A DNA stretch of 64,000 nt from Rhizomys pruinosus (lineage: Eukaryota > Chordata > Mammalia > Rodentia > Spalacidae), in contig VZQC01008059.1 of NCBI GenBank assembly GCA_009823505.1, positions 1,469,471 through 1,533,470 of the forward strand, in the 5' to 3' direction. The notes beneath the pieces are model-generated. The model did not search any database and had not been told where the DNA came from. It saw only the letters and a program-made list of their open reading frames with translations. The stretch's first letter is position 1. Each line of letters starts with the position of its first letter. Positions 43,326-53,267 of this stretch are shown piece by piece. A program made the translations under genes and the position numbers.

Positions 43326-44261
43326 TTAGGAAAGCTTGGCCCTACTGAGAACTTTCCTTAGAGCTTCCTTCACTTCCTTGTTCCTCAGGCTGTAGATGAG
43401 GGGGTTCAACATGGGTATCACTGTTGTGTAGAACACAGACACCACGCGATCCTGTTCTGAGGCCTGTCCGGAGTTATCTCTCAGGTACATGAAGATGAGC
43501 GTGCCGAAGAAGAGCGACACTGCGGTGAGGTGGGAGGTGCAGGTGGAGAAGGTCTTGGCCCGGCCTCCCGCTGAAGGGATCCGCAGAACGGCCACGATGA
43601 TGAGCAGGTAGGACACCACGATCACCACCATGCAAGCAGGGAGAACAAAAATGGCGAACACGATAATCACCACTTCCTGGGTGTAGCTGTCCCCACAGGT
43701 CAGTTTTAACAGAGGCGGGAGGTCACAGAAAATGAAGTCGATCTCATTGTTTCCACAAAAGGAGAGAGTGAATGCTGCGACTGTCCGCACGGAGGCACTG
43801 AGGAGCCCAGCGACGTAAGCCCCAGCCACGAAGCCTAGACAGGCCCTCTGCGTCATGATGGTGACATAAAGCAGCGGTTGGCACACGGCCACATAGCGGT
43901 CATAGGCCATGAGGGCCAGCAGGTAGCAGTCAATGGAGCCAAAGAAAGTAAACAGGAAGAACTGAGCAACGCAGCGAGCATAGGACAAAGTTGCCCCATG
44001 CTCCAGCAGCACGGCCATCGTCTGAGGGACAGTGACAGATGAGTAGCAGGTGTCCATGAAAGAGAGGTGGCTTAGGAGGAAGTACATAGGGGTGTGGAGC
44101 CGGCGATCCACTCGGATCAGAATGATCATGCCCAAGTTCCCCAGCAAAGTGATGAGGTAGACAAATAAAAACAGGTGGAACAGAGGGACTGCCTGTTCAG
44201 GGTACTCAGTGAAAGCAATGAGGAGGAACTCCGTCACCAAGGTGAGGTTGGTCTTTGCCAT
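43326..44261 (-). CDS. OR9Q1: Olfactory receptor family 9 subfamily Q (OR9Q1-like)
   Basis: A 311-residue odorant GPCR. Marks from the ATG at 44,261: N-glycosylation site NLT at 5-7; TM1 GN at 41-42; HTPMYFLLSHLSFMD at 56-70; cysteines 97 and 179; [15 protein letters not shown] at 118-132; SY in TM5 at 217-218; KTFSTCTSHLTA at 236-247; MLNPLIYSLRNKEVKEALRK at 284-303. The start LTLVTEFLLIAFTEYPE and the end SRAKLS match human OR9Q1 as I recall it. Some middle residues are closer to OR9Q2, so subfamily OR9Q is certain and member 1 is likely. The frame stays open upstream to an ATG at 44,465 (68 extra codons), but that part has no OR character and a 3' splice site 48 bases before 44,261 would remove it. 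No defects seen. Confidence 0.93.
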   Translation of the reverse strand: MAKTNLTLVTEFLLIAFTEYPEQAVPLFHLFLFVYLITLLGNLGMIILIRVDRRLHTPMYFLLSHLSFMDTCYSSVTVPQTMAVLLEHGATLSYARCVAQFFLFTFFGSIDCYLLALMAYDRYVAVCQPLLYVTIMTQRACLGFVAGAYVAGLLSASVRTVAAFTLSFCGNNEIDFIFCDLPPLLKLTCGDSYTQEVVIIVFAIFVLPACMVVIVVSYLLIIVAVLRIPSAGGRAKTFSTCTSHLTAVSLFFGTLIFMYLRDNSGQASEQDRVVSVFYTTVIPMLNPLIYSLRNKEVKEALRKVLSRAKLS

Positions 44262-44309
44262 GAAGCCGGTGGTACCTGGGATGACCCCGGTGAGAAGCTG
44301 GTCAGGATG

Positions 44310-44321
44310 CTGGGAAGAAAA
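44310..44321 (-). promoter_or_regulatory. Predicted 3' splice site upstream of OR9Q1 start
   Basis: Minus-strand TTTTCTTCCCAG ends 48 bases before the ATG at 44,261 and supports that start over the upstream ATG at 44,465. Prediction only. Confidence 0.55.
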
Positions 44322-44469
44322 TTTATCTGCATTTATAGTGCACTGGCATTGACCATGTTGATCATATTGATGGGCTTCAAAATGGGTGTTCTCAACTCCT
44401 GCATTCAAGGATGTCTGGAGACATGGAGCTATCAGCATACCAAGAAAAAGTACGCATGTGAGCATTTAC

Positions 44470-45415
44470 AGAATAACAGTGTGCATTCTCCCATGTCCAT
44501 GACTAACTAGTTGTGTGGCCCCTGCAGTCATGCAACTACTGAGAGCCCAAACTCAGAGCCTCCAACAGCTGATATGTGGTCAGTTGCCAACCATGAGCTA
44601 TCTGTCTATCTCAGGGCTTCTTCTCTATGAACACACCTCCCTCATTTCCCACCTTCTTTATCTCCTATCTGGATTAAACCTACGTGATGGAACTATCTGC
44701 TCTCCCTGAATCCTAGGACACAGTATCTTCTTGCCAGTTTTTTAATTGAAATATCAAAGCCTTGACCTTTTGAAGACTTTAATTTCATCATATGTCATTC
44801 CTTGTTAAAAATTAGGCCATGGCTCCCCATTGAGGTAGGATATTACTGAGACTCTTCAGTATGTTAGGAATACCCATGAGGTCTTCATTATTTTATTATG
44901 TCCTTTCTATTTACCAGTCCTAAACCCACAATGACACCTCACCTTCACACAATTTCTCCAGCTGTACTGATTATTGGAAGTTTCTCTCCCTCATATTCTT
45001 TCATAGGTCTGCATTTTTGGCAGAATACCCTTTTGCCCCCCCCAAAAAAAAAAAACCTTTTCTTTCATATTCCCAAGGTCCTTCCCAAAGCTTACATTGA
45101 CTTTTGTTCAGATGACAATATTTCCAAGAAGCCCCTCATCAGCCTATCTTTTCTACTCAGAATATATATCTTGGAAGCTCATCGCACAGACAGGCCTAAC
45201 AGCCTTTCCAAAATAAAGTTATCAAGATAACAAACTTCTTGCAGAGGGAATAGTACTGTCACCATATTCCAGTGATGACTTTTTTGTTTTATTGATAGTG
45301 TTTAAAAACAGGAAATGGCCAATGCATAAAAGCTTACTAAAACCGATGGAAAAAAAATCATGAAGGTCATAAGTCATTCTTGGGTTTTACACTTCTATCG
45401 TTTATCTAACAATGT
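44470..45415. other. No recognisable feature
   Basis: OR9Q1 5' flank. No repeats or frames of note apart from a C/A run (CCCCCCCAAAAAAAAAAAA-like) near 45,038-45,056. Confidence 0.4.
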
Positions 45416-45419
45416 ACCT

Positions 45420-45900
45420 ACTCAACGAAAACTGTCACTGGGTCCCAAGGGTCAGCGATCATTGTTGAAGAGAAGGAGGAAAGAGCCAATCAGGATAGAT
45501 GACCACAAGGAAACAGAGTCTTCCAGACAACTGGTCTGTAACTCATGTGAACTAACAGCAATGGTGACAACTTGCACATGTCCTGTGCAATCTCAAACTA
45601 CATAAAATCACAGCATAGTTGTGGGGAAGAGGGTAAGAAATCCCAACCCAGCCAAAGGAACTCTGGGCAATTGATAGCTGCTAGGAGGGGGACTGACAGT
45701 GTCTTATGGAGACAGGACTCCTGGGTCCAGTGAATGGACCCACAATGAAGGATATTTAGAGACATAAATCAGACTCTATAGGGGATATGAATACATTAAA
45801 GTGGGTGGGGAATGGGGACAGTTCTGATAGGGGAGGGAACCTAACACCATTAAACTACATTGTATGAAAATTGTAAAAGTTTAATAAAAATAAAACAAAA
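45420..45900 (+). mobile_element. LINE-1 3' UTR fragment
   Basis: GGGTCAGCGATCATTGTTGA, GTAACTCATGTGAACTAACAG, GAACTCTGGGCAATTGATAG and AAGTTTAATAAAAATAAAAC follow the order in the 9,940 and 61,385 copies. Confidence 0.7.
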
Positions 45901-45954
45901 AGTGGAATTTTATAAGACCTACATTATCATTAATGAAAACTTTGATAGGAAGTG

Positions 45955-46135
45955 ACAGACTCAAGTCTATGTGACTTATGCTTTAACTCATTTAATCCTC
46001 ATGATCACTTTATAAAGTAGGAATTTTCCTATCTTTTCTACAGATAAGGAAACTGTGACAGAGTTTAAGTAATAAGCCCAAGCCTGCAAAGCTAGTAAAC
46101 GGTGGAACTGTCATTAGGTATAGAGCTGTACATAC
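45955..46135 (-). mobile_element. MIR SINE
   Basis: ACTCATTTAATCCTCATGAT, TCTACAGATAAGGAAACTGT and GCAAAGCTAGTAAACGGTGG are clear antisense MIR phrases. Confidence 0.8.
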
Positions 46136-46694
46136 AGAAACTTTACCATGGCCTGGAAGTCACATGTGTCCCATGGCTTTTCCAACAGCTGCCATGTAGG
46201 ATGTCCACCATTACGTTAACAAACCCAAATTCCAGAACGACAGTCAATTGGTATCCAATGGCTGATGAGCACTGTTGAGCTAGTGGATAGAATGTTCTTG
46301 GAAAAATCCCTGTGCAGCAGAGAAGAATGGTCCTCACCAAAGTTTAGGATGTTGGCAGCTAAACCCACTTTGTTATACTGACCTATGAGGGACATTTTTA
46401 AAGGAAAGTGGTTCTGGTTATCTGTGTTGGGTATGAATCAAGAGAACCAGGCTATGTGCTCACCTGAATTTCAATTCAGCTTTACCTGGATTATAATCTT
46501 TTCCTGATCCACTACTTTGCTTTAGTCCCTAAAAGTTCATGTCTCATCCTATGCCTGCAGAACTATCCCAAGGGTATAATGTGGAGAGCACTGCACTGGG
46601 CAACACACAGTTTGCTGCCTCCTGTCACCTCCCACACCTGAGTATTATGCATGACACAGTCCTGGAGCCTCCATGTCTCCCTTTCTCTCCTCCC

Positions 46695-46695
<1 letters not shown>
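46136..46695. other. No recognisable feature
   Basis: Nothing identifiable. Confidence 0.4.

Positions 46696-46696
<1 letters not shown>

Positions 46697-46763
<67 letters not shown>
46697..46763 (+). repeat. (CT)n(CA)n compound microsatellite
   Basis: About 43 bases of CT followed by about 22 bases of CA. Confidence 0.95.
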
Positions 46764-47554
46764 TTTCGATGTGAATCAATATGGACACAATAATGTCTTA
46801 GCTGCCTGATGGTCACTTCTTACAATGATCCTCAAGGTACTTCTAACCAGTTCTGTCCTGCCAAGGATGCTTTTCTCTTCTTTGTTTCCAGGATCTGATG
46901 AATCTGGTTGGGATGCAGTCTTTACCCTCAGTGTAGTTCAATTACAACCGAGACTATCAGAGCTTGGATAGCAACTTCTTCCCGTAGGTTTCCAACTTCA
47001 ACACAATTCCCTTTAGAGTAGACACTAATTGTTGCTACAAACTCTGAGGTCCCCACACAGGGGTTAAAGTGGTCTCTGAGGAGAGACAACTATTGCATAT
47101 GTGGACTCCTAACAAGGTCCCAGCTCCTTGTTACAAGGGAGGGAAGAAGACTTCTCCCCCAATCCTAGCTCCCAAAGCACTGATGTATACCTACTGAATG
47201 TGGTCTCAAAATTAATCCCAGTGGCTCCCAGGCCCTTGAGGGATTAACTCTCCCTGGATTTAATTTATCCAGTCAGAGAATATCATAAATTATGCTGCTA
47301 TCAGGCACACTTACCCTCATGGAATTGATGCTTTATCTGAAGGGGGACAATCGTGCACCTGCTCGATTGACAAGATATATTTGTTTCTTCTATTTGCCCC
47401 CTCTGGGAGTCAGATATTTCATTGTCTCTTCTTTTACCTCTCATTGTAAATGAAGTCATGGAGAAACAAAAGCCCAGAATTTTGCCCAGAGAAGAATTTG
47501 GTTACTTCTGGTTATTGGCACTGCCTCTGCCACTTCTTTGACACTACAGAATTT
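46764..47554. other. No recognisable feature
   Basis: Possibly old LTR-derived; no diagnostic ends or motifs. Confidence 0.35.
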
Positions 47555-48015
47555 TTTTAAATATTTTTTTACTGTAGTTTTGTGCATTTCATACAGCATT
47601 TCTCAGTCCATTTAGACTCATTCCCCTTTCCATTCTCTCCACCCCAACGAGTTGATGGATTCTGCCATACAAGTCTTGCATCTTTTTCTCAGTCTTTTTT
47701 TTATGGAGAGGTTTGTTTTGAGCAGAAGTTTACCATTTCAGTCAGTTCTTTGTCTCAGTTCTTTTGTCGTTGTTGTTCCTTCCAATTTGTATTGCTCCAA
47801 AATATGCATCTACATTTATGTCACACATATACCATAATTATGATATCTGAAAATAAACTGTATGTTAATTCCAAATCATATAGGAATTCACATTTTTCCC
47901 TTTTAATTTTATATTACTCTAAAATATGCATACATACCTTCCACCCATATACCAAAATTGCAAAGTCTGAAAATAAGTGGTAGGTTAATTCTAGAACCCA
48001 TTATGGGAGTCACAT
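47555..48015 (-). mobile_element. LINE-1 3' UTR with internal tandem duplication
   Basis: The antisense counterpart of 28,080-28,340. A ~115-bp section occurs twice in tandem: both halves contain CTCCAAAATATGCAT / CTCTAAAATATGCAT, then ACCATAATT / ACCAAAATT, then TCTGAAAATAA and GTTAATTC. Confidence 0.65.
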
Positions 48016-48480
48016 TGTAAGAGCACTGTTGACACTACAGAAATCTTTTAGTTCCAAATTAAGAAGCCTCTTGTTAAACTGAATTCCAACATGCCTCATT
48101 TTATAAACGGAAATAAAGAAGAAAAGAATACTCTCTTCAACAATGATAAGAATTGACAGAAAATGGGTTAATAGCTTTCACTGATTGGTTCATCATCCTG
48201 CTAAGAATTCTATATACAACAAGAAAGTAAGACATTATGCTTGTCCATAAGAAGCAAACAGCTTATGTTTTATTACTCAATAAGCTGTGCTTCTTGTCTA
48301 AGTGTGCAGTCTCCCCACTGTTCCAGTAACAAGTAGCCAACTGATCATATACTGGGACTTCCAAAACTGCCAGCCAAATAAGCATTTCCTCTTAAAAAAT
48401 AGAAATAGGCAACCAAATACACAAGATGTGTTTAAGCAAAAGCATAACTCTTGAAGTGCCATGAGAGGCAACAACACCTT
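48016..48480. other. Unassigned, LTR-like hint
   Basis: CCAGCCAAATAAGCATTTCC near 48,372 resembles the poly(A) region of rodent LTRs, but ends are not found. Confidence 0.3.
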
Positions 48481-48719
48481 AAAGGAAGTAAGGCAGATGG
48501 GCCAGGCTTGGTTACAACTGAGGGGCCCTTATCAGCTGGTCTTAAGTAAACAAAACCTTAGCTAAAGGAAGTAAGGTAGGCAGGCCAGGTGGTCCTAAGT
48601 AAACAAGAGGGCGCTAAAGGAAGTAAGGTAGGTGGGCCAGCTGGTCCTAAGTAAACAAGAGGAGGCTAAAGGAAGTAAGGTAGGCAGGCCAGCTGGTCCT
48701 GAGTAAACAAGAAGGGGCT
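48481..48719 (+). repeat. 52-bp minisatellite
   Basis: Three units of exactly 52 bp (48,564-48,615; 48,616-48,667; 48,668-48,719), each starting AAAGGAAGTAAGGTAGG and containing GGTCCTAAGTAAACAAGA or its one-base variant. They are preceded by an 83-bp version (48,481-48,563) that carries about 30 extra bases in the middle. A fifth unit starts at 48,720 and decays after AAAGGAAG. Confidence 0.95.
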
Positions 48720-49409
48720 AAAGGAAGATAATCCAGGTTCCAATGTGGTAATAGTTTCATTGAGTTTTTATAGCAGCAGAACAAAGAAAAGTCATAAATC
48801 AAGGCATGTTTCAAATATGTTGGTAGATACAGGCAAAGTAGTGTTGATTCTATTGTAGGTCCCAGATGCTGACTGATGACATTCTTAGCCTTTTGACTGG
48901 TGGGAATGAACCATTTCTTTGTTAAGCTAATGTATTTGCTCAGTCATAAAACATTGAGGTCAAGACCAGAGGTAGACAAGACAATGGCTATTTACAGGCT
49001 AATCAGGGTCCCAAGATAATTATAAATAGGCTCTGGATCTGCAGCAGTCCAAACTCTCCACAGTCACTGATGTTGTAGTCAGTTGGTCAGCCTTGCAGGA
49101 GGTTCAGTTCAACATGTAAATTTTTTTCTAGAAAGTTTCATTCACAGATGCTTACCCCTCTTCTGACTAAATAAGAACTAAACTCTTGAGAAAAAGTGTG
49201 AGTACGATGCCATGGGATTAGTGTAGGCATGGGATAAATATTCTGTAGACATGGGATAAATCAAGCAAGGCTTCCCCAAAGAGATGGACCTCAATCTTCA
49301 GTTTAGATGAAGGTGGAGAGGATGAAGGAGCAATGGGGGAAACTCTTCAGGAAGGGCTATGACCCCGAGCAAAATGAACCGAGACAGGAAACCCGGGCAC
49401 TAATCCTGG
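48720..49409. other. No recognisable gene
   Basis: Nothing identified. Confidence 0.4.
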
Positions 49410-49739
49410 GACAATGATCATAACCTTAGCCAATGGTACAGATTTCCCTTTTCCAAAGTACTTGGGTTTAGAAGGTTTCAGATATCAGATGTTTCTGGAT
49501 TTTGAATATTTGTACATCTATAAGGAGATATTTTGGAGATGGGATCCAAGTCTAAATTTGGAAATACATCCATATTTCATATATACCTTGTATGCATTTC
49601 CTGAAGATGATTTAATATGTTTTTAGTACATGTATATTTTTACCATGACCTTTCCCTTAAGGTCAGTATGGAATTATGTACTTATGGATCATGCAAGTAC
49701 TCAAAACCTATCAGACTTTATCAAAGAACTATTGGAGCA
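49410..49739. other. Possible old DNA-transposon relic
   Basis: GGTTTCAGATATCAGATGTTTCTGGATTTTGAATATTTG and ATATTTCATATATACCTTGTATGCATTTCCTGAAG resemble a common mammalian ancient repeat whose family I cannot name with certainty. No terminal repeats seen. Confidence 0.3.
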
Positions 49740-49936
49740 AATGGTAAGGAAGAGTGCCTATTAAGAAATAGGCACAGGGAAGGACTTTCTGGTAAGGGCT
49801 CCAACAACTCAGGAAATGTCAACAAATAAAGGACTCATGAAATCAAAAGCTTCTATACAGCAAAGGAAACAGTTAACTGAATAAAGAGAGAGCCTATAGA
49901 ATAAGATAAGTTCTTTACTTGGTATACATATGACAG
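49740..49936 (+). mobile_element. LINE-1 ORF2 fragment (left of LTR)
   Basis: GGGCTCCAACAACTCAGGAA, GGACTCATGAAATCAAAAGC, TTCTATACAGCAAAGGAAAC and GGTATACATATGACAG follow the L1 ORF2 text for the ...MKLKSFYTAKET... stretch. Confidence 0.8.
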
Positions 49937-50447
49937 TGTTATGCTCAGATCACGGAGACCCCCAAAAGACCACCAGGACATGTGGATCAGATGCAAGTAT
50001 AAAGAATCTTTATTCAAGCTCCAACTCTGGCTGCAATCCTATCTGAGGCAGTGGAGAGGAAAAAACAGCACTGGTCTAGGGGAGTTGGAGTTTTTAAAGG
50101 GGAAAACCAAAAAGGGGAAATTTTCCAGTCTTGGCATTTTGTCATTGATTCACAGTGACTAAGGCAGCGTGATTTTTTAAACTGATAGGTTGGGGCCACC
50201 TGGGAGCTTTGGTGGTGCTGTGGGGGGAGATTTTTACTCACTGAGTACATCCTGGCAGAGAAACAAACATTTTTTTTAACATTTGGTTCTTCCCTGCTAG
50301 CTATTTTGAACATTTGAGATATTCTATGTTTTTTTCCTGGAATCTGAGAGTGGGGGGCTATTTCTTGGAAATGGTGTATTTCCACAAAATGGAGTCTAGT
50401 GCAAAATGGAGTCTATCTTGTTCCCTTATAATTGTTCCCTCTTTACA
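49937..50447 (-). mobile_element. Solo LTR (ERV1-like) inserted in LINE-1
   Basis: On the plus strand it starts TGTTATGCTCAGATCACG and ends CTCTTTACA, with antisense poly(A) signal TTTATT near 50,009-50,014, so the LTR reads on the minus strand. The 4-base duplication ACAG lies at 49,933-49,936 and 50,448-50,451. L1 ORF2 text continues directly after it (GAGGATTAATAACTAGAACA), which fixes both boundaries. A 4-base duplication is typical of class I (ERV1) elements. Confidence 0.82.
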
Positions 50448-50451
50448 ACAG

Positions 50452-50520
50452 AGGATTAATAACTAGAACATAGAAATAACAAAAATAACCAAATAACAAG
50501 AAGTCAAGTGATGATCCAGG
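50452..50520 (+). mobile_element. LINE-1 ORF2 fragment (right of LTR)
   Basis: GAGGATTAATAACTAGAACA then AACAAGAAGTC, the continuation of the fragment ending at 49,936. Confidence 0.7.

Positions 50521-50522
<2 letters not shown>

Positions 50523-50563
<41 letters not shown>
50523..50563 (+). repeat. (TA)n microsatellite
   Basis: About 40 bases of uninterrupted AT dinucleotides. Confidence 0.95.
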
Positions 50564-50566
<3 letters not shown>

Positions 50567-50850
50567 CATTGTAGAACTTTGGCAAAAGTTATAAACCCAG
50601 ACAAGAGGCCACTGTGGATCCAAAGTAAGACCCAAGGTATATGGTAACAGCACAAGCAGCAGAAACAGCATTGGGACCACATATATGCCAGGCTAAGTCC
50701 TGTAGGGACCAAGAGTTTCACAGCTCCCAGCACAAGCTGATTTATTAAGGAAGGCTGATAAGGAGGGCTGAGCCAACCAATAATAGGAAAGCTGGGGATA
50801 GAGGTTTTTGTCCTAAACACCTATCCAATAATGGACAATGACATCTCAGC
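50564..50850. other. Unassigned, possibly LTR-derived
   Basis: CTGATTTATTAAGGAAGGCTG could be an antisense poly(A) region. No clear ends. Confidence 0.25.
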
Positions 50851-50998
50851 TGTGGTGGTTTGGATGAGAATGTCCCCCAGACATTCCAAGTATTCAGACA
50901 TTTTGTCCCCAGTTGGTAGCACTATTTTGGGAGATTTTAGGGATTGTGGCCTTGTTGAAGGAAATGCTTCACTGGGGGGTTGGCTTTGAGAATTCTGT

Positions 50999-51150
50999 TT
51001 TTTTAGTATTTTTGAGACAGGGTCTCCCTTTAGTCGCAGCTGGCCTGGCGCTCACTCTGCGGACCAGGCTGGCCTTGAACTCACAATAATCTGCCTGCCT
51101 TTGCCTCCCAAATGCTGGGACTAAATGGATGTGGCACCACACCTGGCTAT
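50999..51150 (-). mobile_element. B1 SINE
   Basis: Antisense B1: TTTGAGACAGGGTCTCCC to GGCACCACACCTGGC. Confidence 0.88.
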
Positions 51151-51159
51151 AATTATTTT

Positions 51160-51305
51160 TCTTTTTGTCTTTTCAGGACATACATAGTTTCCCTGTAGCT
51201 CCAGCTGTCCTGGAACTCACTCTGTAGACCAAGCTGGCCTTGAACTCACAAAGATCCTCCTGTCTCTGCTTCCCAAGTGCTAGGATTAAAGGTGTGCTCC
51301 ATCAC
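51160..51305 (-). mobile_element. B1 SINE
   Basis: Antisense B1: GTCTTTTCAGGACATACATA to GCTCCATCACACGG, inserted beside the first. Confidence 0.88.
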
Positions 51306-51478
51306 ACGGGTTCTGGCTAGAATTTTTAAGACTTGGCAGATTTCCAGTCACTTGGCTGCTTGAAGAAGTGAGTGCTCTTTCTGCCCTGGCCACCTCCTGC
51401 CCTTATGCATCCCAGCAGCAATGGACTCTGATCCCTTTTATAAGTTCTTTTGGTCATGACTTAGTCTGATCCCACACA

Positions 51479-52480
51479 TTGTATATGCCTCTACAAATTA
51501 AGAAAGAATTCCATTTTTTTTTCAAAAAAGAAAAAAAGTGAAAAGAAGGAAAAATACAGTCAACAAACTGACTATAGATGCATTAAGTTCCAGCACATGA
51601 ACAAACAAACAAAGACTTTATAAATGAAGATGACATATTTTCCCATTAATCTCATAGTAAAGGCTCCCAATGAGAATACTTTGGAAGAATTTCAATGCAC
51701 AGATTTAATAGAATAGTTATAACTATGTTCAAACAATTTAAAATAGGCAGGATGCACTTGAAGAGAGGAAAAGCAAGTGAAATAAGGAAGATAATTCAAG
51801 AAATGAAAATAGAACTTACTAAAGAGAATTGTTTGGTTACTCCCAGGACACTCGTGCCAGTACTGCACAAGTGGGAATATCTTGCCAGACCGGTCATTAT
51901 TGTTGTTCATGGGGATTCTCAGATGAGAAAGAAGGATGATTATTTTTCTCTTCCTGTAGCATGCAAACCACCTTCCATGGAAATGTAGTACCATAGATGT
52001 TTTCCAAAAATTTCCCTAATTGAGTTTCCTTTTTCCCAGGTGTGTCAAGTTGACAACCAAAGCTAGCCATGACAGACATATACCCAAAGTGTCTATATAC
52101 TACTCTAGAGATACCTGTTAATCCATACTGATCCTTTATTCACAATAGTCAGGAAATGAAAGAAGTCTAGATGACAATCAACGGAGTAATGGGTAATGGC
52201 ATTTACACAATAGAGTATTATTCAGTTGTTAAGAAAAAGGAAACTATGAAGATCATAGGTAAATGGATTTAGGTAGAAACAATCATCTTGAGTGTGGTAA
52301 CCCTGACCAAGACTGCGAGGTGCTCAGCCCCCAAAGGAATATCTAATTTACACCTCTCTACTCAAAGCTCAGAGATCATTGTAGAAGATGGGGTCAAAAG
52401 GTCAAAAGAGCCTGAGGTGGTAGATGAGTCCACTGAGACAATGCTTTCCAGACAGCATGGCTGAGAAGTGGACATGGTAT
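51479..52480 (+). mobile_element. LINE-1 fragments (ORF2 end plus 3' UTR)
   Basis: 52,130-52,300 contains ORF2 C-terminal phrases (TTCACAATAGTCAGGAAATG, CAATAGAGTATTATTCAGTT, GGTAAATGGATTTAGGTAGA). It runs straight into 3' UTR text (GACTGCGAGGTGCTCAGCCC, AGCTCAGAGATCATTGTAGA, CAATGCTTTCCAGACAGCAT). This junction shows that the similar blocks elsewhere are L1 3' UTR. 51,690-52,060 (CCAGACCGGTCATTATTGTT) is a separate L1-related piece. Confidence 0.65.
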
Positions 52481-52689
52481 AAAACCATAACTGGGATATA
52501 ACTGAAGAAAATACAGGAATTCATTATGGTAAACTGGCATAAAAGTTATTTTTATTTTTCTCATAACATGGCTATCATGAAATAAAGAATAAATAGAGCT
52601 GCAAGCAGAACAACATAGGCTTCTATGAGACTCTCTAACAGTTTTCTTTCTTTTGGAAAATGAATACCTCTAACCATCCTCTTATGTCC

Positions 52690-53267
52690 CACTAATTTAC
52701 TTTGGAGCACAGATCTTATTTTGTAGTTTTGCAGGTCCTCTGATGAGGGAGAATTGTATCTTAGGAAAGTCTGTGCTCCACCCCCCCAAATGTAGACCTT
52801 GATTTAGAAGGTTTTGATGCTGAAATGTGGGACATTTTATATATTTGATGAGACTTTGGATTTGTGTTGATGATACCTTTTTTGAGGATATGGGGGGAAG
52901 GTAGGTATTTTGCCTTTGCAGCCAGTGCTGGTTGGGTTTGGTGCCACTCTGTCTTTGTGTGGGGGTGCTCCTGAAGTACAGGAGCCCGGAACTCACTCCA
53001 GACAGGTACCAGGGAGGGCTGTCAGGCATATTTACCCCCCTCAACCCCCAACTGGAATTGATGAGAGAGTATCCAAGCAGATTTTTTTGAGAACCTTCAG
53101 AACAGGAAGGGAAGAGTGACTTAGACTTCCAATATCCAATATATAAACAAAATTGAAAGCCTGAAACCTAGACAAGTCAATACTCCATAAAAAAGGAGGA
53201 AGAAAAAAAAAGCATTGGAAGGAGGCAAGCAAAACCAGCCTCTAACATAGTGAAAAGACATTCGTGA
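52690..53267 (+). mobile_element. Probable LINE-1 5' UTR
   Basis: Lies directly upstream of ORF1 with no ORF of its own. It is GC-richer than its surroundings, with GGGGGTGCTCC and CACCCCCCC runs. Assigned by position; family not determined. Confidence 0.5.

Larger units (their letters stand above)
50851..51478 (+). mobile_element. ORR1-like LTR split by two B1 SINEs
   Basis: TGTGGTGGTTTGGATGAGAA, TCCCCAGTTGGTAGCACTAT and GATTGTGGCCTTGTTGAAGG are ORR1 (MaLR) LTR phrases. CTTTTATAAGTTCTTTTGGTCATG at the right is the 3' part. Two B1s occupy the middle. Confidence 0.75.

Noticed and set aside
44262..44465. N-terminal 68-residue extension of OR9Q1 from an ATG at 44,465
   Set aside because: It lacks receptor character, and a good 3' splice site lies between it and the conserved start at 44,261.
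48481..48719. CRISPR-like array
   Set aside because: The 52-bp units are directly adjacent without unique spacers, and the host is a mammal; it is a minisatellite.
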